A stretch of 64,000 nucleotides of DNA from Bodo saltans. Its lineage: Eukaryota > Euglenozoa > Kinetoplastea > Eubodonida > Bodonidae. Shown in pieces: positions 30,366 to 40,600 of this stretch. A program made the translations under genes and the position numbers. How positions within the stretch are numbered: position 1 is the stretch's first letter; each line of letters opens with the position of its first letter. The stretch covers positions 1 to 64,000 of the forward strand of contig CYKH01000484.1 in the NCBI GenBank assembly GCA_001460835.1, read 5' to 3'. The notes under the pieces were generated by a model that did not search any database, was not told the DNA's origin, and worked only from the letters and a program-made list of their open reading frames with translations.

Positions 30366-31760
30366 TTAAAGGTAAGGCTCAAGCATCTTGCGGCCTTCTA
30401 ACGTTGTGTCGTGATGGGCTCCAAGAACCTCAAAAATCAAAAACGCGACTCGACGAGCCGGAGTGGACACGTTGTTTGACAAGACACAGTCTTCTTCAAC
30501 AACACCGCCTGCCTTCAGTGCAGGTAGAAGCTTGGGCTCTGCGCGAATGAGTTTCACACATTCAATGATCGCAGCACGGTGCTTCTTATCAAGCACGTGT
30601 GCAACAGCAAGCTTCACGTGCTGCTCGTAGAATGTCACGGGATCATTCTGTAAATTTTCGTACTTCAGCAATGTCACGTAGTTATCCTTGTCCAAATCAA
30701 ATTTTGCGACAAAGATCAGTTCGATACGAACCACCGCCTCGGCAACATCACGCAGATCTTTCGTAGCGTGCGGGAACATCTCTCGGATGGATGTCACAAT
30801 CTCAAGACCTTTGCTGTAATTTCTCTTCGCCATCTCACACATGGCCAATCCGGACATGCTCTGGGCAATTGCGTTGTAGTTTCCAAACTGGCGAAGTTTA
30901 GTCCACTGCTCGTTCGTCTGCTTCTTGCGGTCGAACCCGATCGTGTTCTTAAACTGCTCTGTTGCAGCGGTTGCCTTCGTGAGGGCTTTCTCGTACAGCT
31001 CTTGCGCCTTCACGATTTCTTTCACACGCAACTTCTGATGAGCCACTTGCAAAAGCGTCATTGCATTCTCTTCATCGTTGTCACTTCGGCCAATTGTGGC
31101 ACCTTTCGCTGCGTTTTCCGCGGGCTTGCCTTCTTTCTCGTCCTTTCGGCGTTTCAAGCCGTATTCAACGAACGCGTCCACCGCCTCCTTCACCTGAACC
31201 TCAGGAACAATTCCTGACAGTTTATCCAAATTTTCTTTATTCATTGTAAACATCATCATCGGAAACTGGTGAGGGTTGATGTGATATCTCTCTGCAATAA
31301 GGTGCTCCTTTTGGCAATCAATGAGGCAGAGCTTCAACGCAAGACCTCGGTCAGCGCCCTTCTCGTCACTGAACACGTCCAAGGCAGACTGCTGGAAGCG
31401 ACGGTTGGCCTCCCTAACTTGATGCACCACGTGCTTTGTGTACTCCACAACGTCAGGGTTGTTCGCGATATGAAACAGCAGCAGAACTGGAAGTTTGCAC
31501 TCCTCGAACTCAGTTCGAATGTTGCGTTGATTGAGTTCTACAACACCAACAGGTGCAGCTTGCCCAACGTACCGGCGCACAGCTGTCACCACGTGAGTCG
31601 ATGATGAGTAATATGTCGCCTCGGACACGTGTCTGGAAGTGGCGGTGTTGTACGTTCCCATTGTGCCGAAGCAACATGCAGTGGACGAACGCATCGCGCA
31701 GCTCAGAGCAACAAATGTGCCACTGGAAAACGCTCCACGCAAGGACAACTTTCGAAGCAT
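30366..31760 (-). CDS. Thioredoxin-fold protein with TPR-like C-terminus, probable mitochondrial
   Basis: A 464-residue protein with a long Ser/Arg/Ala-rich N-terminus (MLRKLSLRGAFSSG...) typical of a mitochondrial presequence. Residues about 75-205 look like a thioredoxin fold: VVELNQRNIRTEFEECKLPV, LLLFHIANN, ALKLCLIDCQKEHLIAERYH, then HQFPMMMFTMNKENLDKLSG, with the cis-Pro before MMMF. The redox CxxC is absent; its position holds IANN. The C-terminal part (MTLLQVAHQKLRVKEIVKAQ; KAQELYEKALTKATA; NYSKGLEIVTSIREMFP) resembles TPR-like helices. The arrangement recalls the YbbN/CnoX type of thioredoxin-TPR holdase in bacteria, but I infer that from layout alone. Substrates are unknown. Confidence 0.8.
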   Translation of the reverse strand: MLRKLSLRGAFSSGTFVALSCAMRSSTACCFGTMGTYNTATSRHVSEATYYSSSTHVVTAVRRYVGQAAPVGVVELNQRNIRTEFEECKLPVLLLFHIANNPDVVEYTKHVVHQVREANRRFQQSALDVFSDEKGADRGLALKLCLIDCQKEHLIAERYHINPHQFPMMMFTMNKENLDKLSGIVPEVQVKEAVDAFVEYGLKRRKDEKEGKPAENAAKGATIGRSDNDEENAMTLLQVAHQKLRVKEIVKAQELYEKALTKATAATEQFKNTIGFDRKKQTNEQWTKLRQFGNYNAIAQSMSGLAMCEMAKRNYSKGLEIVTSIREMFPHATKDLRDVAEAVVRIELIFVAKFDLDKDNYVTLLKYENLQNDPVTFYEQHVKLAVAHVLDKKHRAAIIECVKLIRAEPKLLPALKAGGVVEEDCVLSNNVSTPARRVAFLIFEVLGAHHDTTLEGRKMLEPYL

Positions 31761-32127
31761 TGTACAACAGCAGGCGATGATGTCGAAACACTAAACTTTC
31801 AAAATCAAGAGAAAGTTCAAAGTATGCCAATTCACGAGTCCGAAAACGGTTTGCAAAGTTAGTTTGAATCGACGTTTGTTGAATCTATTTGATGTTCTCA
31901 AACTTTTCAATTCTCAAGCACACTGATGAGAAGCTATGTCAAACTTCAACTCTAGAATGACTCATGGCAGGAAGCACAAATGTGGCGCACCGCGGTGCAT
32001 TGATACCTTCGTAAAAACGTGTTCGGTCTATTCTTTGCATGTATTCTTGTGTTGTTCTATTCTTTTTACTTTTGTTTGTCTGTTTGTTTGTGTTTTTTGT
32101 TCCTTGACTTCATCGTCACTCGCTCGT
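31761..32127. other. Intergenic region downstream of meckelin
   Basis: A 367-base spacer. A TTTG-type tract at about 32065-32100 (CAAA on the transcript) lies within 65 bases of the meckelin stop. Nothing else is visible. Confidence 0.55.
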
Positions 32128-35100
32128 CTAGACAAAGAACCTATCATCAATCAGCGTCTTTCGGCCTAAGTTTGCAGTTCCCTCTGAAGCCCTGTATGTT
32201 ACAATTATCAGCTCTACCACATACGTAATCACCATCGATCCATACACATTCAGAATCGATCCGTCGATGGCAACGAAGAGCAGCATGTAGAACAAGCACA
32301 GGTCTACGTCAATACCGTACAGTAGTGATGCGCCGTAGTTCTCCGAGTCATCGCGGAAGAACATATCTTTGCCTCCAGTGGCGTTACCTTCGCCAGCAAA
32401 TGGGCCGTTCATGTACATGATGTTTGGAGGAAAGTCGAAGATCGCGTGCATGCCGAATTTTGGCAAGATCAGTTTTTCTGCTGCTCTCACGCAATTCTTG
32501 AAGGAGTTGTTGAGCTGCTCCTTGATGGCGATGGCGTTGGGTGAATGGATGCGCGTGAGTCCGGGCATCCCAAAAAGAAATTCGAATGCGCGGCGGTGAT
32601 GGCCAATGTGAGGTGGCCCTGAAGCACCGCCAAGCTGAAGCTGAAATTCGCGTTGAAGTTCTGCGTATTTTACGTTCAAGTACTGCCTTGCTGCGGTACT
32701 GAGGAACACTTCGAACGTTTGGCAATGTGCGTTGCCGCCGAATCCTCGAGTCGGAAGATTTCCCTGCGCCTCAAAAAACATGTTTTCTTGGAACTCCTCA
32801 ACACTCACATCAGCGTGAGCGTGAATAGACTCACCGTGAATATAAAATCCCCATTGAGGCTCCAGCAACACCATCACGGAAATGTTGGAAACAGAGCACA
32901 GATCGATAAACGATTGTAACGGGTGAACTTTGACGGCACGGTAGTAAATCTGAAATTCAAGAATGTGCAAGACGGCGCACACTACTATCCAGAAGAAGCT
33001 GCAAATTGCAATGCGCAGGAACTTGTTTGGGATGGCAGTTGGATCCGAGTTCGACGAGAGAGTGGGAACAGAAGTTGCTGATCGCGCGTAGTCTAGGCCA
33101 TCCAAGAACAGCACGACGATCATCATCGACAGCAGCGGGCGCCATCGACGAAGGCACTGTAGCTCGTTAAATTCATTGACCACAAACGCAGACCGCCACA
33201 AACTGATAGGAGCCATTTTGTTCTCGCGCAGCAGTTGACCTTTGCTACGTTCCCAATCAATCACAAAAACGTCTGCATTCGTTTGTTCCAGAATTTTGGC
33301 GAGAATGACTGCTCCTTTTGCTGCAACAGCTGTGTAAAGCATCGGTAAGATGTACTTGCTACTTTCTGGGACTGCGTTTTGAAGGTTATACTGATACTTG
33401 TACGTGATGAAGATGTACCACGTTGTGATAAGAACCACCAGGGCGTAGATGTTGGCGACGTGGTTCATCAAGTATAACAAGAACCGCCCAAACACATCGA
33501 AGTCAAACATCAGCATCTGCTGACGACGCATCCAGCCATAGGTGCGAGTCCAGGCTGTAAAGAAGCACAAGCAAGAGACAACAATCAGCGTGATCATGAG
33601 CCCTTGCTCCAATTTGTCGTTGTCAATTGTGGTCTTCGTCTGGAACAACGAGGGTGCGGTACCATCGCCGCTTGTAGCATTATTCATCATGCGATCAAGC
33701 GCGCTCACAGAAGATGTGTCAATGGCAGCGAAAAGCGAAGCCGTCATGGTGGATTGGTATTGTACGATCAGCAGTGGTGAGTACAGCGATGATGTCCCAG
33801 CATTGATGGTCATGACGATCATCATGCGGCGCGCAACAGTGATAAAATCTGGTTTGAGGGTCGAGCTTCCCAAGGGGACTCCACCAACGTTGTCGTACAC
33901 AAAGAACCTCCGGCGGTATCCATTGGAGGCAGGTGAACCATCGATGCTGGCGCCTGCACGCGTCACGTCTGAATCAAACACACCTGTGGGGTCAAGATCC
34001 GACGTTGTTGTGTCAATTAGCACAGGAACTGGGAAAAGTGTGTTGCTGCCCTTGTGCAGGAGAAATAATTCAAGGAATTGTGTCTTTGGAGCTGTCAGCA
34101 CCCACCGTAAGTTGAGGAAACATGAAATGGCTCGATTTGTCCCCGCTTTATAGAACGCTCCAGCTGCCCGCGAGCTAATTTCACACATGCTGATCTGGTC
34201 CACGAGCCTGCTGTTCCCAAGCCACGTGCCATTCCAGTCATACGACGATACCATAAACTCCAAGTCATCACCGAGATTGGCACCTGCAAGCAGTGATGCG
34301 TCCTGCATGATCTCTGATGAGCTTCGGAGGTAGTAGAGCCACGGCAGTGCTGTTGGGATTTCACAGGCTAGGCCTCGGCATGACTGGGTGAGTGACTGCA
34401 GGCTCCTGATAAGCGAACACGGCGTTGACGTCGTATCGTACCAGCTTAAGACGCACAAGTTTGCGAGTAGGTTACAAGCAGTTTGATTTCCAAGGCTGCA
34501 TCGATACACGGAGCTTGTCAAGTAGTTGCTGATCACGGCGCTTGTCAATGCAGTCCCGGTGACGCCAGTGTTGTCTACATTCAACGGTGCAATGGTCAGC
34601 ACGGCACCTGTGCCACCACTGAACAGTTGAGTCAGAGTGGTCGACAGCACGCAGATGCCGTCATGGGAAAGCATCGTGTAGCCCGTGCCGCATACGCACA
34701 CACCTGCGGAGTACGTGTATGGGCTTGTGCACTGCGTGCAAATGTTCGTGGACGAGATCGCAGTGGAGGTGGAGCACGGGGCACACATTTGTGCCCCTAG
34801 CGCTACGCCTGCAACTTCTTCAATGATGACATACCCAGCAGCACATTCGCACTTCAAGTTCGTTGAGCTAAACGTTGCGTTGAGGAATTGTGATGCGATG
34901 GCCACAGTAGATCCTCCACAAGGGAGACAGACTTGAAAATTGTCTGTGGTGCGTCGAAAGCTCACCCCGCGGCTCTGTGCAGCGCAATTGGTGCAAGTGC
35001 CTCGAGCGTCGGTCACTGCAAATCCGGTCCCACAAACACAGCTATCATCGTCAGAGGAAACTAGCGCATTGGCAGGACACGTTGAGCATTGCCAAATTCC

Positions 35101-35214
35101 AGGAGCGAAGTAGTACGATCCATTGTTGCTGAGACAAGTTCCGTCCAGCTGATCGACTTGAACTGCTGCAGCAACGTACAGCCCAAACATGAACAGCGAA
35201 GCCCACGACCGCAT
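32128..35214 (-). CDS. TMEM67: Meckelin (TMEM67), ciliary transition-zone membrane protein
   Basis: Homologue of meckelin, a Frizzled-like membrane protein of the ciliary transition zone (MKS module). A signal peptide (MRSWASLFMFGLYVAAAVQV) leads to a Cys-rich extracellular region with repeated CxxC and CxCG patterns (WQCSTCPAN; CVCGTGF; CTNCAAQSRG; VCLPCGG; CKCECAAGY-type), up to about residue 200. A large beta-rich region follows. The first clear transmembrane helix is at about 555-575 (LMITLIVVSCLCFFTAW), with more in the C-terminal half (FGRFLLYLMNHVANIYALVV; LYFVAIDGS-type near the end). The last residues, LGRKTLIDDRFFV, match the conserved meckelin C-terminus. The frame opens earlier at 35286, but a pyrimidine tract ending at 35221 and an AG at 35219-35220 place the start at 35214. 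The length of 1028 is close to human (995). Confidence 0.88.
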   Translation of the reverse strand: MRSWASLFMFGLYVAAAVQVDQLDGTCLSNNGSYYFAPGIWQCSTCPANALVSSDDDSCVCGTGFAVTDARGTCTNCAAQSRGVSFRRTTDNFQVCLPCGGSTVAIASQFLNATFSSTNLKCECAAGYVIIEEVAGVALGAQMCAPCSTSTAISSTNICTQCTSPYTYSAGVCVCGTGYTMLSHDGICVLSTTLTQLFSGGTGAVLTIAPLNVDNTGVTGTALTSAVISNYLTSSVYRCSLGNQTACNLLANLCVLSWYDTTSTPCSLIRSLQSLTQSCRGLACEIPTALPWLYYLRSSSEIMQDASLLAGANLGDDLEFMVSSYDWNGTWLGNSRLVDQISMCEISSRAAGAFYKAGTNRAISCFLNLRWVLTAPKTQFLELFLLHKGSNTLFPVPVLIDTTTSDLDPTGVFDSDVTRAGASIDGSPASNGYRRRFFVYDNVGGVPLGSSTLKPDFITVARRMMIVMTINAGTSSLYSPLLIVQYQSTMTASLFAAIDTSSVSALDRMMNNATSGDGTAPSLFQTKTTIDNDKLEQGLMITLIVVSCLCFFTAWTRTYGWMRRQQMLMFDFDVFGRFLLYLMNHVANIYALVVLITTWYIFITYKYQYNLQNAVPESSKYILPMLYTAVAAKGAVILAKILEQTNADVFVIDWERSKGQLLRENKMAPISLWRSAFVVNEFNELQCLRRWRPLLSMMIVVLFLDGLDYARSATSVPTLSSNSDPTAIPNKFLRIAICSFFWIVVCAVLHILEFQIYYRAVKVHPLQSFIDLCSVSNISVMVLLEPQWGFYIHGESIHAHADVSVEEFQENMFFEAQGNLPTRGFGGNAHCQTFEVFLSTAARQYLNVKYAELQREFQLQLGGASGPPHIGHHRRAFEFLFGMPGLTRIHSPNAIAIKEQLNNSFKNCVRAAEKLILPKFGMHAIFDFPPNIMYMNGPFAGEGNATGGKDMFFRDDSENYGASLLYGIDVDLCLFYMLLFVAIDGSILNVYGSMVITYVVELIIVTYRASEGTANLGRKTLIDDRFFV

Positions 35215-35218
35215 TGAT

Positions 35219-35252
35219 CTCGTTTGAATAAAGAAAAACGAGAAGAAACCGT
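35219..35252 (-). promoter_or_regulatory. Predicted spliced-leader acceptor of meckelin
   Basis: The minus strand reads GGTTTCTTCTCGTTTTTC, then TTTATTCAAACGAG. The AG lies five bases before the ATG at 35214. It excludes the 24 in-frame residues upstream, which are themselves translations of the pyrimidine tract (FFSFFFIQT). Confidence 0.65.
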
Positions 35253-35330
35253 AAGTCAAAAATTGAGACTTGAATTTCAAAAACATCAATATTCGTCGAA
35301 GAACGGGTGATTCTTTTTCAGAAACGTTGT

Positions 35331-36290
35331 CTATGTTGTGAATACCTCAATCGGATGTTTCAGCATCACTAGTCTTCCATCGGCAGTGACGATGTAACCG
35401 TCTTTGGCACTCGGTTGTTCAGCGCAATGACAACAATGGCGCACAGAAACACGATCGAAAACGAGCCCGTTCACGAGGCAAACGTAACACGTTTGATAGA
35501 AGTCGCACGACGGACAAATTGTGGTGCATTGCTTGCAAAACAATTTCGGACAAAATGCGCATGATGCACTTACAGAAGTCACAGTGTTGCAATTGCTGCA
35601 CGTTGGCAGGTGAAACCCTTTGTGTTTCCAGAAATTAGTATTGTGGGAACTCCAGCCTTCTCGAATGAGAGGCTCTACGTCTTCAAGGCGATCCCATCGA
35701 GCAAGCTTGTGAATCGAATCACATAAAAGGTGCGCTTTATGAAACGGGAAAACACCTGGGCCGTAGCATTGCACATGAAGAGAACGAGACGTAGTATCCA
35801 CCAACACAGCGATAACTGGAACACCTGATGGAAGCGCAGATATGTCTTGAAGAATGACGATGTTGTCATCGCAGATGTTTTCGAGAAATGCTTCAGCTAA
35901 ATTTCGCAGAAGGACACCAAGAAGTTGCATAGTGATACAGGTGCACCCAAATGGGCCGTGTTTCGAGCAACGGGGCGACGTTTTCGCAACAGTTGCCAAC
36001 AACGTGCGTAACTCCTGTGCGGGCCTCACTTGAAAGCTTTGCACAACAGTTGGATCTGCGGCATCTGTGCAGCCAGAAAAAAAAGTAGCCGCACCAAACG
36101 ATCGATCAAGCATGTTCGATGGGAGTACCGGGCCTCCATCATGACGATGCGTGAGACGTTCGAATGCCGAAGAGCTCATCCTTGTCACACTTCCTTCAGG
36201 TTGAAATTCGACCACAATCCTATCATCGTCGTCCGTATTCTCACTGCTGCGGCGTCGGCAGTCTCGTTCAAATCTGGTACGCTTCAGCAT
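35331..36290 (-). CDS. Hypothetical Cys-rich protein with zinc-finger-like C-terminus
   Basis: I do not recognise this 319-residue protein. The first 220 residues have no clear motif apart from CSKHGPFGCTCITMQLLGVL and a strand-rich segment (VPVIAVLVDTTSRSLHVQCY). The C-terminal 90 residues contain paired cysteines spaced like a binuclear zinc domain: CSNCNTVTSVSASCAFCPKL, FCKQCTTICPSCDFYQTCYV, then CLVNG and HCCHCAEQPS. The pairing C-x2-C...C-x2-C, repeated with His residues, is consistent with a RING/B-box-like or treble-clef fold. The order of ligands does not match classical RING closely enough to claim ubiquitin ligase activity. The ATG is at 36290. Confidence 0.75.
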   Translation of the reverse strand: MLKRTRFERDCRRRSSENTDDDDRIVVEFQPEGSVTRMSSSAFERLTHRHDGGPVLPSNMLDRSFGAATFFSGCTDAADPTVVQSFQVRPAQELRTLLATVAKTSPRCSKHGPFGCTCITMQLLGVLLRNLAEAFLENICDDNIVILQDISALPSGVPVIAVLVDTTSRSLHVQCYGPGVFPFHKAHLLCDSIHKLARWDRLEDVEPLIREGWSSHNTNFWKHKGFHLPTCSNCNTVTSVSASCAFCPKLFCKQCTTICPSCDFYQTCYVCLVNGLVFDRVSVRHCCHCAEQPSAKDGYIVTADGRLVMLKHPIEVFTT

Positions 36291-36430
36291 ACGTTTGTGT
36301 TCTATTCCTCACTTATTATGAAAAATTACGAAAAATTACAAATAGAGAACGAGAGATATTAATGCAGGTCTGCGAAAATATTTACGAGCTTGAGATGCAG
36401 TACTGAAAAAGCGAGTGTTAGTCAAAGAAA

Positions 36431-37480
36431 TCACACTTGGAACAGAGCTAAGTACGCAAGTTGCTTGTGTTTATGTGGTTCTGTCGTGCCTCGAAGCAAT
36501 CGGAGGAGGTCCACAAGTTGGGTGAGATTGTGAATGACTAGGAGAATCTCGCTGTTCATCTCTTGGACGCTCAGCAAATGATGAATGTAGCACCGTGTAT
36601 GTCGCTGGCAAGTGTAGCAACGGCAAGATATTTCGCCGGAAGATAACGCTGCTTTGTCCCATCGGAACGCAGGATCGTTCAGGTCAAGCAACACTGGTGG
36701 ACGGTTGTGGGCGCTAGATACCAAAACATCTTGCAGCGCGGTTTCACTCAGTGGCAAACACAGCGCCTTTCCTTTTGCTGCCAACTGCCATGGAAGTGCC
36801 GACTCAATTCGAGTCACACCAGATAAGACGGAGCCAATCACCGCTGGCACACTCTCTGCGTGAGACACAACAAATGATCCAGATTGGATTTCGAGAGTTT
36901 CACGAATGGCTGCTATTCTTGATCCAAGAGTTTCATTCTGATTTGCAAAGTCTATGTAGATGCCTGCATTGCTCGCGGGGGCACTAAATTTCTTCGAGTT
37001 GCGAATCACAGTGGCAGGCACCACGACCTTACTTGCATCCTTTGAAGTCATCAACTGCTCGAACCATCTGCATGAGCGGTCAATTGCTGTTCGTCGCTTC
37101 TTCAAAATCGGTTCATCGACACATCCTGCGTCTGACAAACCAACAACACCGTCGGGTTGAATTGCTGACTCAATTTCCTTCAACTTTTCAACTGTTATAA
37201 CCAATCGTCCGGTATCATGATCACCTGCGATACCCTGTTCAGACGACGCGGTTGAAGTGTGGCTTCCAATAAATGGACTTCGGACACTTAGTAACACCTT
37301 AAATTCACTCAAGCCACACAGCGCAGCAAACGGAAGCTTTGTGGCTTGAAGAGCCTTAACATGTTCCACAGCATCAAAAATGGAGAGCGACAAAAGACGT
37401 TCGTCATCCGCAAGAATGTCGCGCAGCATTTGAGGAGTCAAGCATGGAACTCCACCTCGCCTTGAAGGAACTAGTAGCAT
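36431..37480 (-). CDS. QTRT2: Queuine tRNA-ribosyltransferase accessory subunit 2-like (QTRT2)
   Basis: Homologue of the non-catalytic subunit of eukaryotic tRNA-guanine transglycosylase, which with QTRT1 inserts queuine at position 34 of GUN-anticodon tRNAs. The C-terminus has the family zinc site and following helix: CRCYTCQRHTRCYIHHLLSV, then SEILLVIHNLTQLVDLL. The start MLLVPSRRGGVPCLTPQMLR corresponds to the 'GSVPHLT' segment near the N-terminus of QTRT2. A middle segment (LPLSETALQDVL; RPPVLLDLNDPAFRWDKAAL) precedes the zinc site. The protein is 349 residues against about 415 in human and lacks the first 40-60 residues. The sequence upstream looks like 5' UTR with a pyrimidine stretch. 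The catalytic subunit is not in this window. Confidence 0.85.
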   Translation of the reverse strand: MLLVPSRRGGVPCLTPQMLRDILADDERLLSLSIFDAVEHVKALQATKLPFAALCGLSEFKVLLSVRSPFIGSHTSTASSEQGIAGDHDTGRLVITVEKLKEIESAIQPDGVVGLSDAGCVDEPILKKRRTAIDRSCRWFEQLMTSKDASKVVVPATVIRNSKKFSAPASNAGIYIDFANQNETLGSRIAAIRETLEIQSGSFVVSHAESVPAVIGSVLSGVTRIESALPWQLAAKGKALCLPLSETALQDVLVSSAHNRPPVLLDLNDPAFRWDKAALSSGEISCRCYTCQRHTRCYIHHLLSVQEMNSEILLVIHNLTQLVDLLRLLRGTTEPHKHKQLAYLALFQV

Positions 37481-37649
37481 TGTTTGCGTTATCGACTGAA
37501 ACTTCCTTTAAACATGAAGCGAACAATAGAAAAATATCACGCACTGGCGTTGCATGCGTTGACAGACAGGTACAATCCACAAGTTTCATGTTAAGTGCAC
37601 ACATTGTTGTACAGGCTCTAGGAGAAAAACGATAAAGGGTACCAGCTCA

Positions 37650-40600
37650 CTACGCATTAAATACTGCGTCCCAGTCGATAGCACTTCTTAGATCTGTGCC
37701 ACCTCGTTTGTTTTGCACAGAGGGTGCAGGAGAAGTAGGCTGAGCAGCAAGCCAAGGCGGCTCTTGATCTAGACGGCGCGGTGTCGCACGAGTCGCAGCC
37801 TGTCCACTATCGAGCGAGTGCTGCATCGTCGCGCCTACTGTGCGGTGAGGGCCGCTGTACATTTCATCGAGATGTTGCTGTGACGGTGGTTGTGAAACTG
37901 TTGGGCCGCTGCGAGGACGAGCGACTGGAGTCGGCATCACATGGGATTCTAAGTATTGATCTTGCGCAACCCAGCGATCCTTGGCAACTTGGAAACGTTC
38001 TCGACTGCCAAAGTCGGATGGACGGCCTGGTGTGCCTCGCTGCTGTGAAAGATCAGAAAGCGCGGCGAACGTATTCTTGGGGGGTGGGGGCGGGAAGAAG
38101 TCTTCGAAGGCCTTAGCGCGCGATGCGGCGTAGTCGCTCAATATTTCTTTTGTTCTTGCATCTGACCGTGCACTGCGGTGATTAGCAGTTGGCGGTGGCG
38201 CACGAGTTGCGCTGTGAAGTGGATTGGTTTGGGTTTCGAACATTTTCTTCGCTCTCGTCTCTTGGTCGCGCAAGTATTTCTTGTGACTTGCTAGCATCTC
38301 GCAGCGGACCATCAGCGCTTGACGATCATGCGCCTCTTCGGCGTCTAAAGCCTGGCGATCTTCGTCTTCCTTGCGGCAAAGCTCGCGCACGTTAATGCGC
38401 CGCTTTTGCTCATCGTGTTTGACTTGGCGTTGCTGATCAACGCTATTTTTCTTTTTGAGATGATCGACGTTGTTAAGCCAAGAAATCCACTGCTTTTCTG
38501 AGGCTTGTCGCTTGGCGTCAATTGCACGAGCTGCCCTACGTTCCTCCACAAACTGTGCCTCTCGCTGGGCTTCAAACTTCGCTCGTGTTTCCTCAAGGAC
38601 TTGGCGAAAGACTCTGAGGCGACACAGCCCACCGCGCACGTACCTCTGCATGCAAATTGCTGCGCTATTCTTCTTCTCTTGAAGTTTTTGCTCTTCACGC
38701 TTTCGTCTACGTTCTTCGGCCTCACGCAAGAGGCGAGCCTTTTCTTCAGCCTCTCGCTTTGCTCGCTCTTCAGCTTCTCGCTCTGCGCGTTCACGCTCTT
38801 CTCGTTCTTTCTTCTGGCGAAGGAGCTCTGCGCGATGTTTTTCGACGTATTGCAGAAAGCACTTCTTACGGTCTATGTAACCGTATCCAATGCGCTGGAG
38901 AGTAGAAGCAATTTCTTTGAGGCATTCGTCTCGGAACCGCTCCAGCCTCGTCAGTGCTTCCGTCTTCAAGAATACCTTTGTGCGCCCTTTCTGGGAGAAT
39001 TTCTTGTCGCTGACTCCTGCATTCGTAAGGACGCTTTCAATTCTTGCCATCGGATCAGCTGTTGACACGGTCACACAGACACGGTATTTCTTCAAGAAAT
39101 TTTCGTTTTGAATTCGGACGGGATATCCTGCTTTGCGAATCTTGACAGTCCCGAGAACACCACTCGATTCAAGTTGCTTCATTGTCATCACTCCATCGAA
39201 ATGCAGCGCTTTCTTGGCGGGATGTGGTTTTACGCATCTGATCCAATGTGGATTCGTGGCGTTGATTTTTTCCATCAAGCTGCGAAGCTGCAGTGCGAAG
39301 AATCCGCCCACAGTTGGTGCCTTGCCCTTTTGCTGCTCCTTGGGAACTGGCAATGGAAGTGACTGCGCAACGATTTTGTCTGTGCTTCGTCGAATAAGCA
39401 ACTTCATTTGATCACGCAGTGTGTCTTTATTCTTCTCAATCCAGCTCGTGATTGTGTACGTGACATCGCCAGCGTAGTGACGGACAAAGAACGTGTCTCG
39501 TGATGTTTTATTTTTCCCATAGAACGTGTTCTTTGAGTGCGCAGTATCGACTTTGTCGAGAAAAGTAAAATCAGTGCTCTTATCGATAGCACAACATTCA
39601 TCGAGCAGAGGGATGACTCCACCCTGTCCGGTCAGCATTTGAATGCATTTTGTGTTGTCCGGGGAAATAATATCTGCAACGTCAATTCCTTCAGCTCGGC
39701 ATTCGGCCATGTCCTTGTTGAAAATAAAATTGTTGTAGTGGCCCTGTAGTGTTTCGTTTGTCAGATTGATGCACAGCTGTTCGAAGCTGTTCAGTTTGAA
39801 GTCTTCAAATCCGAAAATGTCAAGGAGACCGATCCAATTTCCTTGGGATTGAGCGTCACATGTCTCGTTACACTTCTCAACAAGCCATGCAAAAACGCCG
39901 TCGTACATGTGCTTGCACAACGCGTTGCGAGCGTCAATAGCACCGTCAGTGGAAGTGCGGCTTACAATATCTCCATCAGGAGTAGTGCGTACGAAATAAA
40001 GAAGCTCCTTTAGGAGGTCTTGATCACTCACATACAGCAGTTTTGCTGCTTGAACCAAAAACTTCTGCGTTTTGTCGTCAAACGTGGAAAACTCCCGCTC
40101 AGCTTTGTCTTCGAGAAGTCCAACGTTGAGCAAGTTTAGAATCGCGGCTGGAATATGCCACACAGACTTTACTTCATCATCGGACATTCCAACTTTCTTC
40201 ATAGCATCACACACTTCTTCAAAGTCATCAGCTGTGTCATATTCTTTGTTTGTGAGACACTTTCCGCTGTTCACCGAAACATACGTTGATTCCGACTCAA
40301 ACTGCAAGTGGCCTTTGTACTTTCCTCGTAGTGCCACGTAAAACGAGTGGTAGACTCGTTCTCCCTCTGATGCAGTGATAATTCGTGACTTCTCTAAAAG
40401 GTATTTCGTCGTGAACGCCCCTACGAGTCGGCCTTGGCCATTGAATTTAACTTCCATGAACTTGCCAAAGCGGCTACTGTTGTCATTGCGAACAGTCTTG
40501 GCATTGCCGAAGCACTCCAAAATTGGGCTGCATGCCGTTAGTTTGGCACCCACTCCATCGCTGTGCTTCTTCTCGTCCGCAGTTCCTCCGAGACATGAAA

